Source of the DNA: Kiritimatiellia bacterium
GTDB taxonomy: Bacteria; Verrucomicrobiota; Kiritimatiellia; RFP12; UBA1067
Assembly (NCBI GenBank): GCA_017520845.1
Contig: JAFXEU010000050.1
Span: 1 to 34,637 of the forward strand
Direction: 5' to 3'
Length of the DNA stretch: 34,637 nt
The translations under genes and the position numbers were made by a program. This document shows positions 1 through 7,256 of the stretch, in pieces (the stretch's first letter is position 1; each line of letters starts with the position of its first letter). The notes under the pieces were generated by a model. That model had not been told where the DNA came from. It was given only the letters and a program-made list of their open reading frames with translations, and searched no databases.

Positions 1-1
1 A

Positions 2-256
2 ATGGCGTTTTCGACAATAATCGGCAACACGGACGATCATTTGCGAAATCACGGATTTCTTTTAACGGAGCGCGGGTGGAGACTTTCGCCAATGTTCGAT
101 GTTAATCCTAATCCGCATGGCGGAGTTTCAGCGCTTGATACGGGAGACTTGTTTGATGATTCAGAGTATTATCGGCTCACGAAAAAAGAAGCGAAGCAAC
201 GTTATGACGAGATGTATTCGCTTATTAAGGATTTAGCACCTAATTTCGTGAAATGA
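2..256 (+). CDS. HipA-family serine/threonine kinase, C-terminal part (partial, runs off left edge)
   Basis: The last 84 residues of a HipA-like protein. HipA kinases are the toxin half of HipBA toxin-antitoxin pairs, or stand-alone kinases that phosphorylate proteins such as GltX. The visible stretch has the family's catalytic-loop pattern N-T-D-D-H-x-x-N-H-G-F-L (residues 9-20), followed by the W-x-L-S-P-M-F-D-V-N-P segment, where the Asp is the expected metal-binding residue. The true start lies upstream of the window; the internal ATG at position 2 is only the first complete codon. The stop is TGA at 254-256. Any hipB partner would also lie outside the window. Family assignment is fairly firm from the two motifs; the cellular target cannot be told. 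Confidence 0.8.
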   Translation: MAFSTIIGNTDDHLRNHGFLLTERGWRLSPMFDVNPNPHGGVSALDTGDLFDDSEYYRLTKKEAKQRYDEMYSLIKDLAPNFVK

Positions 257-260
257 ATGA

Positions 261-283
261 TAGCTGGGGTCATTGACGATAAT
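261..283 (+). repeat. Degenerate copy of the REP-like repeat (palindrome lost)
   Basis: Just after the HipA stop the sequence TAGCTGGGG runs straight into TCATTGACGATAAT. The outer parts match the REP-like copies at 27329 and 34412 (AATAGCTTGGGG ... ATTGACGATAA), but the central ACTGTCCCC is absent. It is read as a decayed or internally deleted copy. Confidence 0.45.
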
Positions 284-358
284 TGATATAAATTTGCGAT
301 AAAAGCGGCGCCTTGAGGATGGTTTTTTGAGGTGAGAATTTGATGCGGAAAATCTGAG

Positions 359-518
359 CGAATGCCGTGCTTTTATTTTGCGTTTTAAAGTGGTATAATT
401 GGTAGTGATGATGATGGATGATTATAAAAACTCTGATAACATTCAAAGCGTGGAGGGGTGCAAAATGATTTCACCCCACCACTCTCACCCCACCAATGGG
501 GTCCGACCCTCGGATTCC
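359..518 (+). repeat. Leader element, copy 1 (promoter plus short conserved reading frame plus CCCC/GGGG hairpins)
   Basis: About 150 bp closely similar to 2771-2930. In order it holds: GCTTTTATTTT; an extended -10 TGGTATAAT (TATAAT at 394-399); three ATG codons from 408; a reading frame beginning MMMDDYKNSDNIQ; a purine-rich GTGGAGGGG ribosome-binding-like stretch; ATG at 465; then the C-rich part CACCCCACCAATGGGGTC and GGGTCCGACCC, which can form small alternative hairpins. The frame from 465 ends at 539 after 24 codons, so here the element precedes no long gene of its own. The DUF4139 gene follows with a separate promoter. The region 257-611 otherwise shows no gene. Confidence 0.75.
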
Positions 519-611
519 AACCCTCGGATTCCAATTTGAAATGTCGAATGGACAAAGAGGCGCGTGAAGCCGATACGACAAAATTGGGGAACCTCCAAAG
601 AGGAAATGCCG

Positions 612-641
612 TTGCGCCTTGAAAAGCGGAAATGCTATAAT
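612..641 (+). promoter_or_regulatory. Promoter of the DUF4139 gene
   Basis: An extended -10, TGCTATAAT (TATAAT at 636-641), with a possible -35 TTGCGC at 612-617 and an 18-nt spacer. It lies about 57 nt ahead of the chosen start at 699. This supports that start over the longer open frame, which begins at 564 and would place its first codons upstream of the promoter. Confidence 0.5.
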
Positions 642-698
642 GTCTGTATGAGTGGTTTGTATGAATCAGTCAAATCGCGAATTAAAGGAGAGCGGATA

Positions 699-2423
699 AT
701 GAGAATGAATGATGCGTTGGCCGCGTTGGCCGCAGTTGCGGTTGCGGCAGCCGAGGTGTCGGCTGCTGCCGTGCCGCTTGACCCTGCTCCGATCGTATCG
801 GTCGGGCTGTACAAGAACGGGATGGCCGTCGTGACGCGGCGCATCACGCCAGGCGAGGACGGCGTGTCGTTTGTCGACGCGAATGCGCGCCCGGCGTACG
901 GTTCGTTCTGGCTCGTGTCCGGCTGTGGCGTGTCGGTGTCGTCCACGAAGGCCGACGTGCTCCGCGAAAACGTCGACGCCGGCTTTGCGGAAGGATGGAC
1001 CGGCGCATATGACGGCCGGAAGATCGAAGTCGCGTTCCGATGCGGCGTCGGCATGGACCAGATACTCGACGACGCCGCCAAGACCGGGTCTATGAAGGTC
1101 CTGGCCGGAACGGCGGGCGAGTCCAGCCGCATCTGCACCGTGCGCGGGACGGCCGTGAAGGACGAGTCTGAGCGCGCAGCCGAGCCGATTGGACGCCGGA
1201 ACATGTACTATGGCTATGCATCGTACTACTACGAGCCGCCCAAGCCCAAGCCCGCGAAGTCGCTCAACGTCAGGCTGGAGAGCGGATCCATAGTCTCGGT
1301 GCCTGAGTCAGCCGTTGTGAGCGTCCGGTCTGACGACGGCGATTCGCGCGGCATTGCGCGCGCGATGCCCGTTTGGCGCTTCGACGGCGCGAAGGCGCCC
1401 TTCGACGTCCAGTACATCGCGACCGGCGCCTGCTGGACGCCGTCGTATCGGGTCGATCTCGCCGACGGCAAGGGCACAGTGTCGATGACGGCAGAGGTGT
1501 ACAACGACATTGCTGACTGGAAGGATGCGGAGGTCTCCCTCATATCGGGATTCCCGAATCTTCTCTACGCAGACGTGCCGTCCCTCCTTGGCGGCGGCGT
1601 GGACTTCGGCGCGTACAGCTCCGCCATACGCGCGGCGGAGGACGATACGTACTGGGGGTGGTTCCGCAGGGGCGGGCGCAATCGCGGCGGGGTGATGTCG
1701 CAGAGCGTCATGCTCAACTGCGCAGCACCTTCCGGCGGGGCGGGCTCCTTCTCGGCTGGCGCGGCGGAGTCTGCGGGCGCCGGCACGGACATCCACTACC
1801 GCGGCGTCGGCCGGATGACGCTGGCCAGGGGCGACCGGCGCATGCTCCAGCTGGGACGCAAGGAAGTGGCGCTCCGGCGCATCGTGGAGTGGAACCTGTC
1901 GGACGACCGCGACGAGCGCGGGAATCTGCGCGACGGTACCGAAGAGGAGCGCCGGACGGCGTGGGACGCCGTCGTGTTCGCCAATCCGTTCGGATTCCCG
2001 ATGACCACCGCGCCGGTCGAGATAGCCGAGGGCGGACGCGTCCTGGGCCAGTCGAAGATCGGCTGGACGAATCCCGGCGACGAGGCGTCCGTCAAGATCA
2101 CCAAAGCGCTCACGGTGTCGGTCAAGTATACCGAAAGCCTGTCAGGGATGGACGGTGTGAAGCGCTGGGGCGGACGCGATTGGCGCAAGGAGGGCGTCAA
2201 GGGCACGTTCAGCATAAGGAACCACCGCGGCGAACCGGCGACCGTGCGGGTGAAAAAGACGATTTCCGGCGAATTGACGGACGCGACGGACGCGAAGGTC
2301 CACGACAGGCCCGCGCAGCCAGAGAACCCAAATCTTGAGCACGATATGACATGGGAGTTTGTCCTGGCACCTGGTGAGGACAAAGTGTTCTCGATTGAAT
2401 ACTGGCATTGGCTTTGGCGCTGA
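699..2423 (+). CDS. Exported DUF4139 domain protein
   Basis: 574 residues from ATG 699, chosen because AAAGGAG (684-690) stands 8 nt upstream and a clear signal peptide follows (charged M-R-M-N-D, then an Ala/Val-rich core to about residue 24). The frame is open back to 564, but those 45 residues are not signal-like. N-terminal region V-G-L-Y-K-N-G-M-A-V-V-T-R matches the usual beginning of DUF4139/mucoidy-inhibitor-like proteins. The core motif W-T-P-S-Y-R-V-D-L is near residues 245-253, and N-D-I-A-D-W-K-D-A-E-V-S-L near 268-280, both typical of DUF4139. Family function is unknown; members are exported and beta-rich. A Ser/Gly/Ala-rich stretch (around residues 340-365) looks like an inserted loop. 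The gene is GC-rich and stands alone, flanked by repeats. Confidence 0.8.
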   Translation: MRMNDALAALAAVAVAAAEVSAAAVPLDPAPIVSVGLYKNGMAVVTRRITPGEDGVSFVDANARPAYGSFWLVSGCGVSVSSTKADVLRENVDAGFAEGWTGAYDGRKIEVAFRCGVGMDQILDDAAKTGSMKVLAGTAGESSRICTVRGTAVKDESERAAEPIGRRNMYYGYASYYYEPPKPKPAKSLNVRLESGSIVSVPESAVVSVRSDDGDSRGIARAMPVWRFDGAKAPFDVQYIATGACWTPSYRVDLADGKGTVSMTAEVYNDIADWKDAEVSLISGFPNLLYADVPSLLGGGVDFGAYSSAIRAAEDDTYWGWFRRGGRNRGGVMSQSVMLNCAAPSGGAGSFSAGAAESAGAGTDIHYRGVGRMTLARGDRRMLQLGRKEVALRRIVEWNLSDDRDERGNLRDGTEEERRTAWDAVVFANPFGFPMTTAPVEIAEGGRVLGQSKIGWTNPGDEASVKITKALTVSVKYTESLSGMDGVKRWGGRDWRKEGVKGTFSIRNHRGEPATVRVKKTISGELTDATDAKVHDRPAQPENPNLEHDMTWEFVLAPGEDKVFSIEYWHWLWR

Positions 2424-2467
2424 CAGAATGGTTCGCCGCCCGCATGGAGGCTACAGGGTCAGACATG

Positions 2468-2500
2468 AATAGGTAGAGGGGACTGTCCCCATTGGCGATA
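2468..2500 (+). repeat. REP-like palindromic repeat, copy A
   Basis: AATAGGTAGA, then the 13-nt palindrome GGGGACTGTCCCC (2478-2490), then ATTGGCGATA. The 33 nt are identical to 11097-11129. The tail ATTGRCGATAA recurs with every good copy, so the unit is asymmetric and larger than the palindrome. Such units resemble REP sequences moved by single-strand Y1 (RAYT) transposases, but none is encoded in this window. Confidence 0.75.
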
Positions 2501-2532
2501 TAAAATTTAGTTAATTTGTGAGGTTATTATAT

Positions 2533-2570
2533 ATGCCTTCGGCATGGGGGCTCAAGGTGCAACCCCAGAG
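2533..2570. repeat. ATGCCTTCGGCAT hairpin repeat, copy 1
   Basis: ATGCC-TTC-GGCAT (2533-2545) is a perfect 5-bp stem. It is followed by GGGGG ... GTGCAACCCCAGA, a second G/C hairpin. The same pair of structures occurs at 27471-27509. Confidence 0.6.
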
Positions 2571-2770
2571 TTAAAACCATTGAATTATGATAAAAGGGTG
2601 GTCATTTAATTATCGTCGCGAATAAGTAATGTTACACGTTTCTACACGTTCTCCACGGTTTAAAAAATGAATAAGCGATAGTATAATGGTCAAATAGTGC
2701 GGCGCGCGTTTCCGTCTTTTCCGTGGTGAAAAAAGAACTTTTCGTTCGGGGATTTATTTGTTTAGATTTT

Positions 2771-2935
2771 TGGATGCGAACGCCGCGCTTTTATTTTATG
2801 CGTTAAAGTGGTATAATTGGCAACGATGATGATGGATGATTACAAAAACTTTGATAACTTCCAAAGGACGGAGGGTTGTAAAATGATTTCACCCCACCAC
2901 TCTCACCCCACCAAAGGGGTCAGACCCGTGGATTC
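2771..2935 (+). repeat. Leader element, copy 2 (upstream of the GTPase island)
   Basis: Shares TTGGATGCGAACGCCGCGCT with the left flank of the IS30 element, then GCTTTTATTTTATGCG, TGGTATAAT, a reading frame MMMDDYKNFDNFQ from 2826, a GGACGGAGGG ribosome-binding-like stretch, ATG at 2883, and CACCCCACCAAAGGGGTCAGACCC, able to form CCCC/GGGG or GGGTCAGACCC stems. Differences from copies 1 and 3 in the short frame are often at third codon positions (TAT/TAC, GAT/GAC, GAG/GAA, GGG/GGT, TGC/TGT), a mild sign that the peptide is translated. It ends where the zinc-ribbon fragment begins. Confidence 0.8.
2789..2817 (+). promoter_or_regulatory. Extended -10 promoter in leader copy 2, likely promoter of the island
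   Basis: TGG-TATAAT with the hexamer at 2812-2817; the -35 position at 17-nt spacing is TTTTAT (2789-2794), a poor match, as expected for an extended -10 promoter. The first ATG of the short reading frame begins 9 nt after the -10, the same distance as in copies 1 and 3, so the transcript would be leaderless or nearly so. It is the nearest good promoter upstream of the co-directional genes from 3058. Confidence 0.5.
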
Positions 2936-2938
2936 TAA

Positions 2939-3031
2939 TATTGTCCTGTTTGTGGACATGAATGGTATAGCCCATATTGGGATAATTACTGCCCACAATC
3001 CGGTTGTACTGGCACGCCTAAACAAATGTAA
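2939..3031 (+). pseudogene. Truncated zinc-ribbon fragment, relative of the C-terminus of the 3563 gene
   Basis: Frame 2939-3031 encodes 30 residues starting Y-C-P-V-C-G-H-E-W-Y-S-P and ending Y-C-P-Q-S-G-C-T-G-T-P-K-Q-M. It matches the last 30 residues of the 3563-3952 protein (Y-C-P-V-C-G-H-T-W-Y-A-P ... S-G-C-L-G-H-P-K-E-L). Nucleotide similarity is also visible, for example GTTTGTGG and ATGGTAT. A TAA directly precedes it and leader element copy 2 abuts it, so the 5' part of the ancestral gene was lost. The longer frame through 2817-3038 reads this DNA out of phase and is not a gene. Confidence 0.7.
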
Positions 3032-3057
3032 AACTTAATCCAAAGGAAGGAATAGTC

Positions 3058-3510
3058 ATGTGTGAAATTGATGATATGGTTGGTCTTGATAATCTCGAAT
3101 CGACAGACTGTATTGACGAAACTCCATTAGGATGTTCATCCGATACATTATTAAGGTCCAATGAGCCTATGGCAACTGAAAGTCTACTTGTCGATTCAGG
3201 GGTGGACACAATGATAGATTTCTCGTCACCGAAAGGTGATGCGGGTGCATCTCATACAATTAGCTTTGGCGCAAATTTGGATGTAGATAAATACAATGAA
3301 TTAGCGAGGCAAAAAGCAGAGGCGAATACTGTCCTTAAAGAAACCAGTAGTGACACTGAATTTCTTGATGCTTTCAAGCGAAGAGAAGATGCTCAAAAGG
3401 AGGTGAATGAAATGCTATCAAATTCCGATGAGTTTAAGAACTGGAGCGATACCATTGATCGCAAGATAGATGCCTGCCTTGATCCATTGAGAAGAAATGG
3501 AATTCTTTAA
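3058..3510 (+). CDS. Small acidic hypothetical protein, first gene of the GTPase island
   Basis: 150 residues from ATG 3058, preceded by AAAGGAAGGAA (3042-3052). I do not recognise a family. The first 80 residues are acidic and rich in Ser/Thr/Asp (start M-C-E-I-D-D-M-V-G-L), probably disordered. The second half (about 90-145) is charged and helical, rich in Lys/Glu, with a likely coiled coil. No signal peptide or membrane segment. It starts a run of nine same-strand genes; the next starts 52 nt downstream and encodes another acidic protein, suggesting paired small adaptor- or substrate-like proteins. Function unknown. Confidence 0.7.
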   Translation: MCEIDDMVGLDNLESTDCIDETPLGCSSDTLLRSNEPMATESLLVDSGVDTMIDFSSPKGDAGASHTISFGANLDVDKYNELARQKAEANTVLKETSSDTEFLDAFKRREDAQKEVNEMLSNSDEFKNWSDTIDRKIDACLDPLRRNGIL

Positions 3511-3562
3511 TGAGCATGCACCTCTATATAGACAGATTGTAAAAACAAAAAAGGAAATCAAG

Positions 3563-3952
3563 ATGAATGAGATTTTTGATGATGATCTCTCGGCATCGAT
3601 GGAAGCCGGAAAGCAGATGTCTTCAGATGCTGATGTTGTAGCCACACCTGAAGAAGACCCGATAGTAGGTAGCGCATCAGATGGTTTGTTGCAAGATGAC
3701 GCCCTTTTAGCAGCAGTCTCGCCTGAATCGGATTTCTCTGCTGAAGATTCTGCAAGTAGCCAGAATGCCGGACAAGACATGGGTGACAGGGTAAGAGCCG
3801 AAAATGATCAAAATGGCGATGGCCATAATGTGAGCTTTCGTGGTTCAATGCACCATTTTTACTGTCCAGTTTGTGGGCATACATGGTATGCTCCAGGATG
3901 GCCATCTTATTGCGAGAAATCTGGGTGTCTTGGACATCCTAAGGAACTCTAA
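3563..3952 (+). CDS. Acidic protein with C-terminal zinc ribbon
   Basis: 129 residues from ATG 3563, chosen because AAGGAAA (3551-3557) lies just upstream. The frame is open to an ATG at 3497, but that start overlaps the previous gene and has no good ribosome-binding site. Residues 1-85 are acidic and low in complexity (E-D-D, D-A-D, S-A-E-D-S runs), likely disordered. The C-terminus, about residues 98-129, is a compact zinc ribbon: C-P-V-C-G-H-T-W-Y ... Y-C-E-K-S-G-C, four cysteines as C-x2-C and C-x4-C. The same ribbon is present as an orphan fragment at 2939-3031. A short ribbon on an acidic tail suggests a binding or recruitment role, but no function is known. Confidence 0.7.
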   Translation: MNEIFDDDLSASMEAGKQMSSDADVVATPEEDPIVGSASDGLLQDDALLAAVSPESDFSAEDSASSQNAGQDMGDRVRAENDQNGDGHNVSFRGSMHHFYCPVCGHTWYAPGWPSYCEKSGCLGHPKEL

Positions 3953-3982
3953 GGAGCGCGTAACCTCAAGGAGCAAGAAATC

Positions 3983-5245
3983 ATGGATCCATTTATCACA
4001 TACGCTGGGATTAACATTGTCAAGTCCATTGTTGACGGATTCCAACAAAACAAGCGAAGCCTTATTCAACAAAACTTTCAGCAGGCTGAAAATGAGGCGT
4101 CAAGAGCTGCACAAAGAGAAAACATCCTTTTGCAGTTACAAGCGCAAAGAGAACGCGACGCCCTATCATTTGAAAATCGTCTTTCTGAGCATGATTATCT
4201 ATCAACGATTCAGAATGTCTGGCCCTTGACAATACATCCAAGAGAGTACAGCAAACTTTTTCATCCCGACAAAGATGGTCGTGTGCCATTTAACATTCTT
4301 ATTGACAATCGCATACAAAGTCCTATGGGGTGTCTATGCGATTCCTTGTGGTCGGAACTGGCACATGGGTTGACTAATTGCTTTGGGGTAGATCGCCCAT
4401 ACCAGTTTAATTCAAATGCATTCACAAAGGCCGCAAGTGTTGCTGGAATGGAAATTTCTCTTTTGCGCGAATATTCAGAGCATATCCCAACCCTTGTATT
4501 AGTACCGGTCTATACTGAGTCCGAATTGTGCCTAACGGCACATGCATGGGGGGGAGGGATGGGATATCAAACCGGAAGCATTACGATTCCAATATGGCAA
4601 TTGAGGATAGCAGAAGCACGTAAAATAGCTCATGATTATGTCACCCGTTTTGAAAAAGCAAAAAAAGCAGGATTAAAATTGCCATTTGATGCAAAGGTCT
4701 CGCAATATGTTGAAATGTTCCGACAAGAAAAGGAATTTCTTGATAAGGGTATGACTACAGAAGATTGTTCACGGTTAGACATCTATGAAAAATTAACAAT
4801 GATTCCACCCCCGAATGAAGTCAGTAAAATTGAGAAAGAGGTTTATAAAAATGTAGCTCATTTATTGGCTCATCAAATACTGCTCCCAGTTGGACAGATT
4901 GTAGATTCGTATTTCATAGAAGGATTTGGAATGGCACCTCGTTTGCCATTTGTCTTATCGGAGTCTGGAATTAATAAAACTGAAGGTGAAGAAATCATTT
5001 CTCGTTATGCTTTGTCGCTACTTTCCGACATGAAGAACGGGCAGAGTCTAGTTGGAGAAGATCAGCTGAATGAATTTAAGCGAAGTATTCGAGATGCTGG
5101 TTTCCAAGAGTTATACGGTAGTCCGGCGATAGCGCAACTTAATTACTCGGAAGTTAATTCAGAACCATCTTCCCCGCCGGTACCTGTTGTTGGCTGGACT
5201 AAAACAATCCCAACGAGCACTCCTACCCGTAGGCGATTTGTATGA
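3983..5245 (+). CDS. Island protein with N-terminal coiled coil, unknown function
   Basis: 420 residues from ATG 3983, with AAGGAG at 3968-3973. I do not recognise the family. Residues 1-20 are mildly hydrophobic (M-D-P-F-I-T-Y-A-G-I-N-I-V), possibly an amphipathic membrane-touching helix. About 20-75 is Gln/Glu/Arg-rich and should form a coiled coil. About 80-370 is a globular mixed region with an H-A-W-G-G-G-M-G-Y glycine loop near 190 and several helices. The last 30 residues are Pro/Ser/Thr-rich and end in R-R-R-F-V. It ends 16 nt before the first GTPase and so is very likely co-translated with it. It may act as a partner or scaffold for the GTPases; this is inferred only from position. 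Confidence 0.75.
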   Translation: MDPFITYAGINIVKSIVDGFQQNKRSLIQQNFQQAENEASRAAQRENILLQLQAQRERDALSFENRLSEHDYLSTIQNVWPLTIHPREYSKLFHPDKDGRVPFNILIDNRIQSPMGCLCDSLWSELAHGLTNCFGVDRPYQFNSNAFTKAASVAGMEISLLREYSEHIPTLVLVPVYTESELCLTAHAWGGGMGYQTGSITIPIWQLRIAEARKIAHDYVTRFEKAKKAGLKLPFDAKVSQYVEMFRQEKEFLDKGMTTEDCSRLDIYEKLTMIPPPNEVSKIEKEVYKNVAHLLAHQILLPVGQIVDSYFIEGFGMAPRLPFVLSESGINKTEGEEIISRYALSLLSDMKNGQSLVGEDQLNEFKRSIRDAGFQELYGSPAIAQLNYSEVNSEPSSPPVPVVGWTKTIPTSTPTRRRFV

Positions 5246-5261
5246 GAAAGGATCAGTCTCC

Positions 5262-6191
5262 ATGAAAGTAATGATGATTGGTTTAAGCAGAGCTGGAAAA
5301 ACATCGTACATGGGGGCGATGTATAAACGCTTTGAGGAGGGTATTGGAGGGTTCTCAATAAAAGCCATCAACAGCGAAGATGGACGGGCCTTGCAAAAAA
5401 TAGGAAATAATTTGTCGAAAGGCATTTATCCAGGGAACACAGATATTCGCTCTGAGTATAAATTCAAATTGCTCTATGAGAACTCAGAACTTATGGAGTT
5501 CGATTGGACAGATTACAGAGGCGGCTTGTTGGTTGATTTTAACAACGAAAAGGAACTCGACAAGTGGGAATGTGAGTTGCAAAGCGCAGACGCTGTTATC
5601 GCGTTCCTTGATTCTTCGGCGATGGATAGGCGGACATCCGTAAATAGGTACTCAGGTTTCTCGCAGATGGAGGCAATTTCAGACCTAATAACGAGGGTCG
5701 CCAGTTCTCATAGCGATAACGAGGCGTTTCCAATTTCATTTGTGATGACCAAAATAGATGCGCTTAAGGACAACAAGATCGAGGGCGATGAGTGGGAACA
5801 ATTGGGCGAACTTATGAAAGATGTCGCATCTTCCAAGAATATTCATGGTATGTTAACGGGTACTGTTGTTGGGAAAGAGTGTCTTAACATTGAATGGCCC
5901 TTCCTCATGTCTATGGTTTTTGGTTTGAAAGGTAAAATCGCTAGAGTTTGTGCTGAAGCAGATGCCTTAAAAGACAGAGTTAATGACTGTATTGAAAACA
6001 CAAGTATTTGGGATGATATTTCTAGTTGGTGGAATGACGAGCCGTCATATCGTTCGATTGCGTATGATAATGCTGTCGAACTCCAGAAAAAGGTCAACAG
6101 GCTTATGGCTTTAAGTACACCAACAGACTTGCTAATTGATCTGCTGAAAAAGGTCTCGGCGGATGAAGATTTCTTCATGCATCTTTTTTAA
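5262..6191 (+). CDS. P-loop GTPase, first of a pair
   Basis: 309 residues from ATG 5262. The frame is open to 5187 inside the previous gene, but M-K-V-M-M-I-G is the natural beta-1 start and AAAGGA (5247-5252) fits. Walker A/G1 G-L-S-R-A-G-K-T is at residues 7-14; a possible switch I Thr at 60; G3 D-Y-R-G at 84-87; G4 T-K-I-D at 163-166. This is the order of a TRAFAC-type small GTPase. About 110 residues follow, mostly helical and charged, probably an interaction region. No membrane segment. A second GTPase with the same N-terminus follows after 15 nt. The pairing recalls the DO-GTPase1/DO-GTPase2 double-GTPase families described in bacterial conflict systems (from memory; not searched). Confidence 0.85.
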   Translation: MKVMMIGLSRAGKTSYMGAMYKRFEEGIGGFSIKAINSEDGRALQKIGNNLSKGIYPGNTDIRSEYKFKLLYENSELMEFDWTDYRGGLLVDFNNEKELDKWECELQSADAVIAFLDSSAMDRRTSVNRYSGFSQMEAISDLITRVASSHSDNEAFPISFVMTKIDALKDNKIEGDEWEQLGELMKDVASSKNIHGMLTGTVVGKECLNIEWPFLMSMVFGLKGKIARVCAEADALKDRVNDCIENTSIWDDISSWWNDEPSYRSIAYDNAVELQKKVNRLMALSTPTDLLIDLLKKVSADEDFFMHLF

Positions 6192-6206
6192 ACAAGGAGA
6201 GTCAAA

Positions 6207-7256
6207 ATGATGAGAATAACCATGATGGGGTTTAGCAGGGCTGGCAAGACTTGCTACCTATATGCAATGGCTGCAAGAATGTCAAAAGGGCAATATGGTT
6301 TTAGATTCATACCTGACAACCATCGGAAGTCCTTGTCGTTGAATCGTTGTTGGAATGAAATGAAGCCGCAATTCAACCCAGACAATGGCACACTTGTCAG
6401 GCAAGGCGTTTGGCCTGCGGGAACAGGTGAATCTGATGAGATTGTGTTTAGGTTTGTATATGGGACTAGAAATCTGACATATTTTAGTTGGTATGATTAT
6501 AGAGGCGGTATATTAGATTCCGAATCAGAAAGCGATGAGAAAGATTACAATAAGTTTGTTGAGATCGCTTCAGAATCGGCATGTATCATTGTGTGTATTC
6601 CTGCAGAAATGTTACAGGCTTATATGCATGGTGACAGCATGGCCGAAAGCAGATTAAACATTATTCTTGATGATTTGACCAAATACAGAGAATCACGCAA
6701 TGATTATGTTCCCGTGACATTTGCTATTCTTAAAGCAGATCGTTTGGCGCCCGGGGAGTTCTCTCGCGGGGTAAAGGCTATTCGTGAAGGTGTGTTTGCG
6801 CCATTGTTTAGTCAGGACGAAAACTGGCTGTTGATGTTTGTTGGTGTTAGTCTCGGCAAGTTTGACCGTAACCAAGGAGATATTGATCCCAAAACGCATC
6901 GTCGTTTTATAAATGGTACATTAGAACCAGTTAATGTGGAACTCCCAGTGTTCTTTGCGTTTTATTGCAAACTTAAGGATGCTGTGCGAAGTAAGAATGA
7001 AGAAATGAATAAAAACGCAAACGCACAAGACATAGCAAAAGGTAAATTGCAGACATATAACTCACGTACAATATTTGGGCGATGGTGGCATGGGGATGAA
7101 GCAAAGGCTGCTAAAGCAGAATTGGAGGAGTTGGCTAAAGACAGTGGATTGATAGCTGCTGATTTGCAAAAACTTCAAGTTGACTTCTCTCATGTCACCG
7201 AGGCATTATTGGATGGAGGTTATGTCGAAATATGGAACAAGGGGGAGAAGTTATGA
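6207..7256 (+). CDS. P-loop GTPase, second of a pair
   Basis: 349 residues from ATG 6207, AAGGAGA at 6194-6200. G1 G-F-S-R-A-G-K-T is at residues 8-15, nearly identical to the first GTPase; G3 W-Y-D-Y-R-G-G has D-Y-R-G at 97-100. The G4 position reads L-K-A-D (175-178), not [N/T]-K-x-D, so guanine recognition may be altered. A helical Lys/Glu-rich C-terminal region spans about 250-345. The two proteins are paralogous but clearly diverged, which favours hetero-dimerisation or sequential action over recent duplication. The stop overlaps the next start (ATGA at 7253-7256), implying translational coupling to the Sel1 membrane protein. Confidence 0.85.
   Translation: MMRITMMGFSRAGKTCYLYAMAARMSKGQYGFRFIPDNHRKSLSLNRCWNEMKPQFNPDNGTLVRQGVWPAGTGESDEIVFRFVYGTRNLTYFSWYDYRGGILDSESESDEKDYNKFVEIASESACIIVCIPAEMLQAYMHGDSMAESRLNIILDDLTKYRESRNDYVPVTFAILKADRLAPGEFSRGVKAIREGVFAPLFSQDENWLLMFVGVSLGKFDRNQGDIDPKTHRRFINGTLEPVNVELPVFFAFYCKLKDAVRSKNEEMNKNANAQDIAKGKLQTYNSRTIFGRWWHGDEAKAAKAELEELAKDSGLIAADLQKLQVDFSHVTEALLDGGYVEIWNKGEKL

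Larger units (their letters stand above)
2424..2770. other. Gene-free AT-rich interval with REP and hairpin repeats
   Basis: No convincing gene. It contains a REP-like copy (2468-2500), the ATGCCTTCGGCAT hairpin repeat (2533-2570), and an isolated TATAAT at 2682-2687 in AGTATAATGG that may be a weak promoter ahead of leader element copy 2. The abrupt fall in GC after the DUF4139 gene marks the left side of the AT-rich island. Confidence 0.5.

Noticed and set aside
564-698. An upstream start for the DUF4139 protein
   Set aside because: It would begin upstream of the likely promoter and bury the signal peptide 45 residues inside.
2817-3038. A 73-residue frame through leader copy 2
   Set aside because: Its second half reads the zinc-ribbon fragment out of phase, so only the short leader part may be real.
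4548-4554. A run of seven G in the coiled-coil gene as a phase-variation tract
   Set aside because: Too short to be a convincing switch, and it lies in the middle of the gene within a Gly codon run.
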